A stretch of DNA of 64,000 bases from NCBI GenBank assembly GCA_014529385.2, contig CM043963.1:98345912-98409911 (forward strand), read 5' to 3'. This document shows positions 54,522-63,198 of this stretch, piece by piece. Position 1 is the stretch's first letter; each line of letters begins with the position of its first letter. The notes under the pieces were generated by a model, which was not told the origin of the DNA, made no database searches, and saw only the letters and a list, made by a program, of their open reading frames with translations. This stretch comes from Adiantum capillus-veneris (lineage: Eukaryota > Streptophyta > Polypodiopsida > Polypodiales > Pteridaceae). Both the position numbers and the translations under genes were made by a program.

Positions 54522-55547
54522 TTAGATGACACTAGGTATGGCTAAGGGTCTATGGACTTGGTGAGGTTGCTGTTGCGTAGGGAACATGATGTCTGTAATC
54601 TGGATCTGTCTAGGTGCTGGTTCTAGATCCCTTTGGGTATCTTCTACCAAACTCCTTAATTGCTTGACTCGCTCGATCTCCTCTGTAGGGTTTGGATGAG
54701 TTCCTATCTTCTTCTTGGATCCCTGCCATTGTGGCTCATGAAGATCTTCCTTGTTGGTTTTTATCTCAAAGGTTTTTTTGGTCTCCATGGTTTCACCTGA
54801 ACCAGAATCTTCTTCACCATCGTTCATATATACGGGGTCGTCACCAGTCCCTATGTTGGTCTTCGAACTGGGGTTTGACTTCGCTGCTTTTTGCGATCTC
54901 TTCCTTCGTGTTTTCTTCTTTTTCTGAGATTGGGCAATTGATGTCATGTCTCTTTCCTGAAGAATATAATTTTGTTTTTGGAGCATCGATCATGTGAGTA
55001 CGTTTACTGGTACCACACGTGTACTTTGTGATGGCTCCTCGATAACTTCAATCAAGTTTAATGGCGTTATCTTCGGTGCATTTGGATTATTTGGACATTG
55101 GGCAATCAAATGGTCTATGCCACATCGATTACACATGAGTATCGGCATTGTAGACGTGCTCGCTTGATTGGTTTGCATTAGTGTGGCATTCTTTTGTAGC
55201 CTAATAGGACACTCGGATACACGATGTGGGCCTCCACACTCATAGCATTGAAGAGGTGGTCTCTTAGCGGTGTAATTGATATTTTGGCTTCTTGCCGCAA
55301 GAGCAGCTACTTGATAGACAGGTTTGACTTGTCCCCAATATTCCTCCATGTAGTATCGTGGACTTTCTTCAAGCACATCCATCCCATAGGCAATATTAGG
55401 ATGATTCATATAAGTGATTCTCGGATGTGGTGATTGTGGTCCTAGCACTAGAGGTGGTAAGGGTGTTGTTTGAACAACATTTTGGGCCCTAGGGACCATG
55501 TGTTGTGACGTTTGTTCAAGAGGTGGGGCCGGCATCAATGCAGGCAC
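54522..55547 (-). pseudogene. Gypsy-3 second zinc-knuckle region and basic linker
   Basis: The frame 54990-55547 is Pro/Gln-rich. It then has two zinc knuckles of the short type: CYECGGPHRVSEC and CNRCGIDHLIAQC (C-x2-C-x3-H-x4-C). After a frame change, 54522-54986 encodes a Lys/Arg/Ser/Glu-rich linker (KKKKTRRKRSQKAAK) leading to the protease ORF. It corresponds to the nucleocapsid end of Gag. The shorter knuckles differ from the CX4H knuckle upstream. Confidence 0.75.
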
Positions 55548-55567
55548 TCGAGGTGTGTCTGTCCATG

Positions 55568-57710
55568 CTAAGGTTGGTATATTGCCATCGCGTGCTTAAA
55601 TACTATGCAATCCTTAGCTTGATGACCATACCTCCCACAGGCATTGCAATTCCCATTGAATTTTACTCTAAAAGTAGGGCAATCATTGGTACTATGCAGT
55701 CCATAGCATACTGAGCACCATTGTTGCTCCCTTCTTGGATACATATGATTGCTTTGCAGAGCACGCTTGTCTCTAAGACTCTCTGGAATAGCCTTGGTGA
55801 GAGCTGCTAAAGTCATCTCAGATATCTTTGGCTCCTAAGCAATAGGCTTTAGGGTCATTGGCTGATGCCCCGATTCTTGCAAGCTAATAGATTTAGGCTC
55901 AATAGACACTCTTTCTCCTTGAATCATTAAATTATCCTCCAAGTGGTTCTCATTGGTTGTGACTGCTTCCCAAGTGGTGATACCTCTAATGACTAGGCCA
56001 TTGTAGATATCCTCATGTCGTAATCCCCGAATGAATCTATCAAGCAATTGATTATTATTGAAGCGCTCATTTGGATTACAACGAGATTCAAATGCTTTAA
56101 GCGACTAATAAAGTCTCTCACCGACTCTTCTTCCTCTCGTTGGGCTTTCTGGAGCCGAGAGGCTACACCCCAAAGCACTCCCTCTCGTATGTATTCTTTC
56201 AAGAACAGTCTCCTAAGAGTAGGGTAAATCGTTTTTTCTTCCACTCTTAGGGTTCTATACCAATCCCTTGCCTTCCCACTTAAGGTTAGGCTTAAAGCAT
56301 TACTCTTATGTACGTCATTGTGTTCTCCTAGAGAATCGCATATTTGCTCAAACACTTCCATATGCTTTCTCACATCCCTGTCTCCACTAAATTTTTGTGT
56401 GAGCTTTGGCTATTTGTACTGCCTTACTTCTAAGCTCTCTATTAGGCATGTTACGCATATTCTCAGCAATAGATTGACCAATAGCTTGAGAAAATGTTGC
56501 CAAGTCACCTAAGTAAGCAGGCACCGTGGGTGAAGGCGCTCCAGAGACTATATATGGAGTAGGTATTGGCATTGGGCTTGGCGTGTAGGAAGCCCTTGGG
56601 TTCCACGTTGGGTACGGTGTTGTGCCATGTGGTGGTCCAAAGTTCATATGTGTAGCCCTAGGCATAGCAGACGTCGTATGTGACATGCTAATGCTAGCTG
56701 GTATAGTGCCATGGAAATAAGAACTTGGGTGTTGTGGTTGTGGAGCATAGGTTGTTGAAACAATGGGAGGGGTAGGGACTACATGAGTGCGATGACCCAT
56801 AGGTGCATATGATTGGTACACACTTATAGGTACTGTTGCAGGCATTGAGCTACCATGTAGTGGTGCTTTACTAACAAATGAGGTCCATGGCGTGTTTCTC
56901 GGCATGCCCATCATTGGGATAGGCATGGTAGCCGTGGTGTCATCAAGGGAAAGATGAGCTAGACTTGGAAAGGTAAAGCTATCACTTGTGGGCTCAAATT
57001 GCACTGAGACCCTGGCAAAACAACATATGGAGGATCCATCGGACTTACCGAGGGAGTCTCCATTTGCGATAAAGTCAGTTGTTTAGCCTTTCTTGTATCG
57101 AAGAATCTCATGAGACCCGTTGAAGGCATGTTGATCCCCTTGTTCTATCTCTCTAACTCAATGACCCTATGGATGACCTCACAAACTCTTTGTTGTTGAT
57201 CCTCCACACTAGTAGCACCCATTGTGGATTGTAGGACATCTAACCAACCCACGTGATAGGTGTGACCTTTGTATAGGTCGGTTAGAGTTTCCATTTGTAG
57301 TTCGTACTCCTAGTTCTCATTTAAGAACGCTCCATCTAGGATTAAGGTGCTAGGGGTGTCCTTTGAGCTAGATGCAATGTTGCTTTCTAGGGGTTGGCAC
57401 TTAGCGGTTGCTAAGTTAGGTGCACTCGATTGGTCTGCTAGCAAGGATATTGACATAGGGGCTTTCGATTTTAACTCTCTTCATTGCTCTGCCTTACGTA
57501 AGCTGGCATTGGGAAACCCTCCGTGACGTCGTAGTCAGAGGAAGAGTCACTAGCCACTATGTTCGGGTCTTGGTTTGTACTACCTTGGGCCCTCGCTAAG
57601 GGCCCGGAACCTAAGGTAGGTGGATATTGAGAACTCACGTAAGTCAAAATTCTCTCTAGTTGCTCCGTCTCTAGCACACGACAGAGCACAGATGCATGTG
57701 CCTTTGGCAC
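55568..57710 (-). pseudogene. Gypsy-3 gag
   Basis: The 5' part (57471-57710) is acidic. The frame 56387-57004 is a long Pro/Thr/Ser/Met-rich spacer (for example MPIPTPYIVSGAPSPTVP), ending in SIAENMRNMPNRELRSKAV. After a 1-base frameshift near 56390 the Gag core follows: DVRKHMEVFEQICDSLGEHN, LSGKARDWYRTL, LRRLFLKEYIREG and EEEESVRDFISRLKHL. It continues 55835-56047 (LLDRFIRGLRHEDIYNGL) and then two knuckles, CSVCYGLHSTNDC and CNACGRYGHQAKDC (55568-55816). Few lesions for its length: about two frameshifts and one or two stops. Confidence 0.85.
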
Positions 57711-58418
57711 CCTACAAGCGTCAGCGAATAACCTCGAAGGTTAACCAGATACTTTTTTAGGCGCTCGTTTTCACTCGTTTTTTATGTTTTAATGTTTTTT
57801 GATGATCGGTTTTTTGATTGAGTGTGTGATAGCTCAAAACGAGCGTATTACTCAGAGTGTTACGGTGTGCTTTACAGCACAAATTTCGGTCACCTGAAGC
57901 TCCGTTGGTCCTCAAAAAAGTCGATTCTTAGCTACGTGTGAAGCTAAAATACGTAATTTTAAAGGGCGACTGAGGCCTGAGCCTGAGCGTGAGCTTGGGG
58001 TTGGGTCTAGGAGATATTCTTAATCCTGGTACTACCTTTAAATTTTTTTCTTAAATTTTTAAATTAATTTTTTTAAAAAATAGGGATAAGGTCGCCGCGG
58101 CCTGCGTGCGAGCACACACACACTTTACCTACCTACTTACAACTAATACACCTAATGTTACACACTAACACACTTCATTAGCTCTAACAAATCTACTTCC
58201 TACTTACTGTACCTTACATTACACAGAACTAACAACCTTAATACTAACACCTTATCTCACAGAGAATACACGGTACCTTTCAAAACTTCATTAGCAAAGA
58301 AATACATAGTAGCAAAAACAAAATCCTTCTTCTCAACACACATACCTTCCTTCCCTACCTTTCCTACAATTGCACCACAAAAGAAGCACAGAGTACCATT
58401 CAAGCTTAGTGTATGGCA
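57711..58418 (-). other. Gypsy-3 leader (5' untranslated region)
   Basis: The 700-bp leader between primer site and gag has no long open frame. It includes AT-rich low-complexity sequence around 58035-58085 and TACACACT/CTAACA-rich sequence around 58110-58260. It may contain packaging signals, which cannot be seen directly. Confidence 0.6.
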
Positions 58419-58437
58419 TTCCCCGACAGCGGCGCCA
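58419..58437 (-). promoter_or_regulatory. tRNA-Asp-type primer-binding site of Gypsy-3
   Basis: On the minus strand, TGGCGCCGCTGTCGGGGAA lies five bases inside the 5' LTR end. It is the same site type as in Gypsy-1 and is typical of plant Athila/Tat-like gypsies. Confidence 0.85.
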
Positions 58438-58441
58438 AAAA

Positions 58442-59007
58442 TGTGCGCGTCTATCGCACGTGTCAATGCAAGGAACTTGCCAATACATTGTGTGTGAGCC
58501 ACAAATGGCTCCAAGCACACAACAAAGCCTATACTAGTAAGTTCAAAGATGGTGATGGTGTGTCACTCACCGCTCTACGCTTGTTGTCGTGGAGGCTCCT
58601 TGCTGCGAAGAAGAGGGAGATGCCGCTACGCCGCGCTCAACCACCTCAGTGCCGTTGTGCCGCCGCAATGCTTGATCGCTCTCTCTCTCTCTCTCTCACG
58701 CATACATACACACACAAGGAGATAAGGAAAAAGAAGACGGAGATGGAGCAAGAGCACTCTTCAGTTGCACAAATGAGAGAATGAGTGAATTTTAGGTTTA
58801 GTTGACTTTTATATGAGCTCGCCCCATTCACACTTGGGCGCCCATGTTTAGCCACCTAATCCCTTGAATGTTCCAGTTAGAGTGCGCCTCTCATTGGTGA
58901 TCACTCTTACCCTTTTCCTATTGGACCAACAAGCTCGGTACCTGACTCTACCAAATAAATAATACAGCGCCCATTGTAGGTGATAGTAATGTGCGTGAGG
59001 GTTAACA
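58442..59007 (-). repeat. 5' LTR of Gypsy-3
   Basis: It is 566 bp, with TGTTAACC...CGCACA on the minus strand, and pairs with 50540-51124. Its microsatellite is mainly CT (58679-58698), in contrast to the long CA of its partner. Confidence 0.9.
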
Positions 59008-59410
59008 CCCCCCTAGAGTTTTATGTGGCGTCGGACCACACAAATCACTGTGCACCAAGTCTAGGGGTTCACCTAGTTTCTTGTTTAATGGCGAAGATGT
59101 CAACCTAGTCTGTTTGCTGTATAGACAATGCTCACACAATGAAAAGTCTGTGTAATCTAACACAGGTAAGTAGCCAAAACGCTGAAGTGTTTTCATTCTC
59201 TTTTGGCTAATATGCCCTAGCCGGCTATGCCACAACTCAGTAGTAGACAGCATCTCGGCAACATAGATAGAGTGTTCATCGATAATTTCAACAAACAAAA
59301 AATACATGGATCCATTTTTACTACCTTTCATCATGATAAGGTTGTACTTGCAGATCTCCATTGCAGATCATTTAACAAATAAAAGCGAGCGAAACTTGTA
59401 ATTGACAAAA
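59008..59410 (-). pseudogene. Copia-3 pre-integrase domain and integrase start
   Basis: The minus strand reads KYNLIMMKGSKNGSMYFL, LWHSRLGHISQKRMKTLQ and FSLCEHCLYSKQTRL, which are the GAG-pre-integrase domain and the HHCC zinc site. LDLVHSDLCGPTPHKTLGG then begins the integrase core (first catalytic Asp in HSDL). The frame is cut at LGG by the Gypsy-3 LTR and resumes at 50539 with NYFFIFIDD. One stop lies upstream of the ATG at 59361, and the copia sequence ends at about 59410. Confidence 0.9.
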
Positions 59411-59782
59411 GGCTAGAGACTTTTTTGGTTTGGGGGGGGGGGGGGGGGGGGTTTTGGGGTGGAGAGGAAAGGGGGAAGGGGGAAAAAGAACAAATACACC
59501 AAGTTTACACCAAACGCGTTTTGCTATATTAGCTCATCAGTGGTGTAAACAAAGGAGGGAGGGAGGGGGTATAAGTAGTGAGTCTTGGTTCAAAAAACTG
59601 TACAAAGTCCTGTAGTTAGGGAGGAGAGGGCTAGTTTTGATGTTGAGTTATTCCTCCATAACTCTAGGAGGTCCAGGCAAGGGGAGAGGGAAAGGAATTA
59701 GGTGGGAAGAGAGGGAGTACAAGATATTAGGGGCTAGTTAGAGATTTTGTGGTCCTTGGGTTAATGAGACTTGAAAGGTTAA
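59411..59782 (-). other. PLE-1 3' region with G20 homopolymer
   Basis: There is no coding motif after the stop at 59783-59785. The plus strand is purine-rich and shows degenerate TTAGGG-like pieces (for example near 59610 and 59728), but no telomeric array. A run of about 20 G, read as C on the coding strand, is followed by TTTTGGGG at 59433-59460. It marks the approximate junction with Copia-3. Confidence 0.5.
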
Positions 59783-60280
59783 TCAGGATTTTAGGAAAGG
59801 ATATAAGAAGGAAATATATGAAGGGTAGAAGCAGGGTGGAGGAGGTACATAAGGGTTAGGTAGTATCGGGATTTTTTGAGAGGAGGGTGCCAAGGTTTGG
59901 GCATTAAGCCAACACACAATCGGTTTAGGAAGGTGTGCAAGCTTGGGATTATCTTCAAGAAGTTTAGAGAGGGGTTTGTTTATGGAGCGGGAAAGGTTTA
60001 GGGTGTGTGTAAGAGGGGAGAAGGGAATTTTTACAATGGTTGGTGAAAGCTTGTGTTTCTATAATTGTGAAGGAGAGAAGGTCTAGTTTCATAAGAGACA
60101 AAAAGGAAGCATGCTTCCAAAAGGGGGTGGGGATAGCCTTTTGCTCTAAGTTTTGCAAAGAAGAGGTTACGAATAGTGATAAAGCCCGAAAGTGAGCTTT
60201 CTTGGATGATGTGCCTTTTGAGTTCCGAGAGAATGAAAGCAATATTTTGGTGTGTTGGATGCCAAGACTGCCAAGGGATT
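59783..60280 (-). pseudogene. PLE-1 C-terminal (post-RT) domain
   Basis: It continues the RT frame past a single stop near 60282: HPTHQNIAFILSELKRHII, FITIRNLFFAKLRAKGYP and LEACFL. After one frameshift near 60050 it reads KIPFSPLTHTLNLSRSI, KPLSKLLEDNPKLAHLPKPI and VCWLNAQTL, ending at 59783. These match the thumb and post-RT wording of Penelope-like elements (xKxLxxxxxLxxxxPxPxxxxxRxxxxL). The frame ends without a nuclease domain. Confidence 0.75.
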
Positions 60281-61210
60281 TAGTTGTAAGAATTGAGGCT
60301 TTTTTGGTGGCAATGTGAGTCAAGTATACCATAGGCAGTAAACGAGGTTCCTTTGAAGAAATGGATATCCAAGATAAAAACCTCTTGAGAGGAAATGGAA
60401 GAAGAGATTTTGATGTGTTCTTGGAGAGGGTGCCCATAGCTTTGAAGGAGCTGTTTTAAACTAAAAGAAGGGCCATTCCAAATTCCAAAAGCGTCATCTA
60501 TGAACCTCTTAAAGTATAGAAGAGAAGGGGAGGTGAGAAGCTTCATGCCTTCTTCTAAAGAACAAAGAAAAAGGCACGCATACACGATTGCAAAATTTGA
60601 TCCCATTGCCATGCCTTTGGTTTGGCGCAAAAATTCTCCATTAAAGGAGAGATAGTGGTGGTTAAGGATGAGAGAGGCTAGGGATATAATGAAGTGAACT
60701 TTTGGAGAGGGAAAAAAATCTTGGATAGTATTTTTGAGAGTTGAGAGCCCCTCCATGATGGGGATGCTAGGGTAGAGGGATTCAACATCAAAAGAGAAAA
60801 GGATAATATGGGGAGGAAAGGGGGTAGAACTGAGGTCCACGACAAGGGAGTGGGAATCTTTGAGGTGTTGGCTTTTGGATAGGAGAATAGGGTAGAGTTG
60901 TGCATGTAGCCATTTAGAGGCATTTTCCAAGATGTAGCCTTTGTAAGAGCAAATGGGGCGACCTACAAGGGATGGTTTATGAATTTTAGGTAGGAGAAAG
61001 AAGGGGCAAGGTTTAGTTTTAACCGGTGAAGAGGAGAGGATGAAGTCTCTTTCATTATTGGGGAGAAGGGGGTAATTTAAGACAATGGAGGTGAGGAGGG
61101 AACCCACAAAAGCTAAGGGGGGGTAGAAACTTTTGAGTAAGTAAGAGGGTCCATGAGATGCCGAAGGGCTTCCTTATTATACCACTCTTTGGAGAGGATA
61201 ATGGGTCCTA
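60281..61210 (-). pseudogene. PLE-1 reverse transcriptase
   Basis: The long frame of 275 codons (60280-61107) includes FFLLPKIHKPSLVGRPICS (60960-60999), diagnostic for PLE. Next come FSFDVESLYPSIP (first catalytic Asp near 60789), the primer-grip-side motif RQTKGMAMGSNFAIVYA and RFIDDAFGIW, the catalytic Asp pair at 60493-60498. All three catalytic aspartates are present. RT continues upstream to about 61210 in a second frame through a shift in a C-run near 61130. Related families exist in animals, algae, fungi, conifers and other plants. Which PLE clade this is cannot be settled by eye. Confidence 0.9.
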
Positions 61211-61843
61211 GGTTTTTATCGGGGCTGGTTTGATAACAATGCTATGGTCGTTCTTCAAAGAAGATAAGGCCTCAACAAAGAAAGGTTTGGTGCGGAAGGG
61301 CGGAATGAAAGAGAGAAGGAGTTTAAGGAGGGTGAAGATATGATTGAAAGCGAGGTTAAGGGTAGAGGAAGGAGAGGGGGGATTCCAAGTGGGGTTAGGG
61401 ATAGATAGAGAGAGGGTAGTGGGAGGGGAAGCATCTTTAAAAAACATTTTAAGATGAAGGCTTCTTTTTAAATTAGAGTATGCTTTTAGAATGGAATTTG
61501 GTGGGGGTGGAGGAGAAGAAGGAATATAATTAAGCCAAAGCCCTAGGAGTCTATGTTTAGAGGATGAGAGGGGACGATTAGAGAGATTGTGTGAGGACAA
61601 GTTGTTTATTTTGTGCTCAAGAGAGAAGATAGAGAGATTGCTTAAAAACAAGATTTTAAAGAGGTGAGGATTAGTGAGAGGAAGCCAAAATTTATGATGC
61701 TTTTTCCCCGAGTGAGAGGGGTGGGAGAGGAGAGGTAAAGTACAAGGAGGAGGGGTCCAAATGTGGGGAAGAAGAGGGGGTTGAGGGAAGAGTAGGTGGA
61801 CCCAAGTGGTAGGGTGCTCTAACCCTAGACCAACCTCCTCCAC
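61208..61843 (-). pseudogene. PLE-1 N-terminal domain
   Basis: It has the conserved PLE pre-RT wording: NLSSHNLSNRPLSSSKHRLLGLWLNYIPSS (in pieces), KMFFKDAS, FEA/VEALSSLKND and HSIVIKPA at its end, which in PLEs continues DKxxGxxxL. Here a frameshift after KPA breaks that motif. The first ~70 residues are Pro/Leu-rich. A stop lies just upstream of 61843 and no Met is in a convincing position, so the natural start is unknown. There is no CxC or GIY-YIG segment before it. Confidence 0.75.
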
Positions 61844-62062
61844 TGCAAGGTTTTTGAGCTTTTGGGTAGGCTAAATTTGGGGTGAAGAGGCTTGGTATGG
61901 GATGAGCGGGAGGTGTTAGGAGAAGGAGAGGTAAGAGTGTAGTTGGGAGTTTGGAAAAGAGAGGGGAAGCGAGAGGGGGTGTTAGAGGAGGGAGAGGGTT
62001 TTTTTTGGAGTGGCTAAAATGGAAAAATTACAAGAGGGAGAGGAGGAGGGGCTGGGGTGGCC

Positions 62063-62530
62063 CAATCTTAATTGATTTCATTTTTACAGCATGAGAAAAT
62101 ATCTCATTGAAATAATACCTTTGTTTTGAGAAAACCCTTTTACCACAAACCTGGACTTGTACTTTTTCTTCCCACCTTCTTCTTTCTTCAGCTTGTACAC
62201 CCATTTGTTCTACAGTGCCGGCTTACCTTTAGGCAACTCAACCATCTCCCATGTTTGGTTGAAATGTAATGAGTCCATCTCCACTTGCATACTCTTCATA
62301 CATTCTTCTTTGGATTCATGTTGCATAGCTTGTTTGTATGATTCCAGCTCTCTAGAATCTGAGACCAAGACATGGTTGAAGGAAGGAACGAAACCTTTTA
62401 GGAGGTCTACTTGCTCTTGTAGATCTTTGGGGCATAGGTTGAGGCTCCTCATTTGGTTGATATTGTTCCATGCTGTCAGCGCTTGCACTCCTTGAGTCTT
62501 CACCGTGCTCAAGCGCCATGTACTCATCAC
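62063..62530 (-). pseudogene. Copia-4 RT start, cut at the PLE-1 junction
   Basis: The minus strand reads FVPSFNHVLVSDSRELESYKQ, MQVEMDSLHFNQTWEMVELPKG, then KKKYKSRFVVKGFSQNKG. A frameshift next leads into a NEIFSHAVKMKSIKI-like end (about 62064-62110). There the copia frame stops and PLE-1 sequence begins. The rest of RT and RNase H is not present at the other side of PLE-1, where a different copia family lies. Confidence 0.85.
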
Positions 62531-63198
62531 CTATATCTTATGTTTGTTTTCTTTCCAAGTGATGTTTGTACAAATGTTTCCAAAGTTTTCTTCTCCATAG
62601 CCAATGAAGAAATACTTTTTGGACTTTTGATCTAGCTTTGACAATAGGATTCTATCTATGTGCATAAAAGCCTCGTACCCAAACACTTTGAGAAATTCAT
62701 AATTCATTGGTTTACTTGTCCATGCCTCTTCTAAAACTCCTCCATCCACCAATGCCATTGAGGGTGACCGGTTGATTAAGTACACATACGTGCTTACTGC
62801 TTCTGGCCAAAGCTCAAGTGGTAGGCCTGCATGTAGCTCCATGCTTCGTGCTCGCTCCATAATTGTTATGTTCATCCTTTCCAAAATTCCATTTTGTTGA
62901 GATGTCCTTGGGGTTGTTCTTTGCCTCCAAATACCATTGCTAGCACAAAATATTTTTGAATTCCATTGTCGGATCTGAGGCATTTAAGCTTGGTACATGC
63001 TTCATTCTCCACAAAGGCTTTCCACCTTTGAAATATGGAAAACACATTGGATTTATTCTTCATGAAATAAATCCATGTTTTCCTAGTTGCATCATCTATG
63101 AATGTTACATAGTACAATGAGCCACCAAGGGATGGTGTACTTGCAGGACCCCAAACATCAGAATGAACCAATTCAAGTTTTTTATTTTTTTCTTTCAT
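62531..63198 (-). pseudogene. Copia-4 integrase
   Basis: LELVHSDVWGPASTPSLGG (first Asp), YYVTFIDDATRKTWIYFMKN and KLKCLRSDNG (second Asp) lie in the frame 62872-63198. A frameshift follows and 62531-62983 continues with TSQQNGILERMNITIMERARS (catalytic Glu). The copia C-terminal motif LPLELWPEAVSTYVYLINRSPS and YEFLKVFGYEAFMHI, KKYFFIGYGEE come next. Catalytic residues are intact, with one frameshift. Confidence 0.9.

Larger units (their letters stand above)
50540..59007 (-). mobile_element. Gypsy-3: gag-protease gypsy element without polymerase, nested in Copia-3
   Basis: This is a minus-strand LTR element of 8.47 kb. Its 5' LTR is 58442-59007, PBS 58420-58437, then gag, zinc knuckles and protease, a 1.75-kb non-coding stretch where pol should be, polypurine tract 51125-51140, and 3' LTR 50540-51124. 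It entered a G-run in the Copia-3 integrase: flanks on the minus strand are AGGGGGG before and AGGGGG after, a target duplication blurred by G-run slippage. Because RT, RNase H and integrase are missing but gag and protease are largely open, it resembles plant non-autonomous elements that keep a GAG domain. Confidence 0.9.
46334..59410 (-). mobile_element. Copia-3: Ty1/copia element split by Gypsy-3 and Insert-X
   Basis: This is a minus-strand copia element whose parts lie at 59008-59410, 48957-50539 and 46607-47440, with a 3' LTR at 46334-46523. Removing Gypsy-3 (50540-59007) and Insert-X (47441-48951) restores a collinear order: pre-integrase domain, integrase, linker, RT, RNase H, polypurine tract, LTR. 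The 5' end (gag, protease, 5' LTR) is missing, cut at the PLE-1 junction. The element sits beside the end of the Tat-1 3' LTR. Confidence 0.9.
59411..62062 (-). mobile_element. PLE-1: Penelope-like element without visible GIY-YIG endonuclease
   Basis: This is a minus-strand element between two copia fragments. It has an N-terminal PLE domain (61208-61843), a complete PLE-type RT core (60280-61210) and the post-RT region (59783-60280). Penelope-like elements are a eukaryotic class distinct from LTR and LINE elements, with an RT close to telomerase. Most carry a GIY-YIG nuclease before or after RT. I find no GIY-YIG motif within 59411-62062 in the minus frames I translated. A G20 tract lies at its 3' edge (59431-59452). 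There are few lesions, about three frameshifts and one stop, so it looks younger than the elements beside it. No LTR, tail or target duplication was identified. Confidence 0.85.

Noticed and set aside
60010-60440. Minus-strand frame 59964-60437 as a separate gene
   Set aside because: It overlaps the PLE-1 post-RT domain in another frame, and the PLE frame has family motifs while this one does not.
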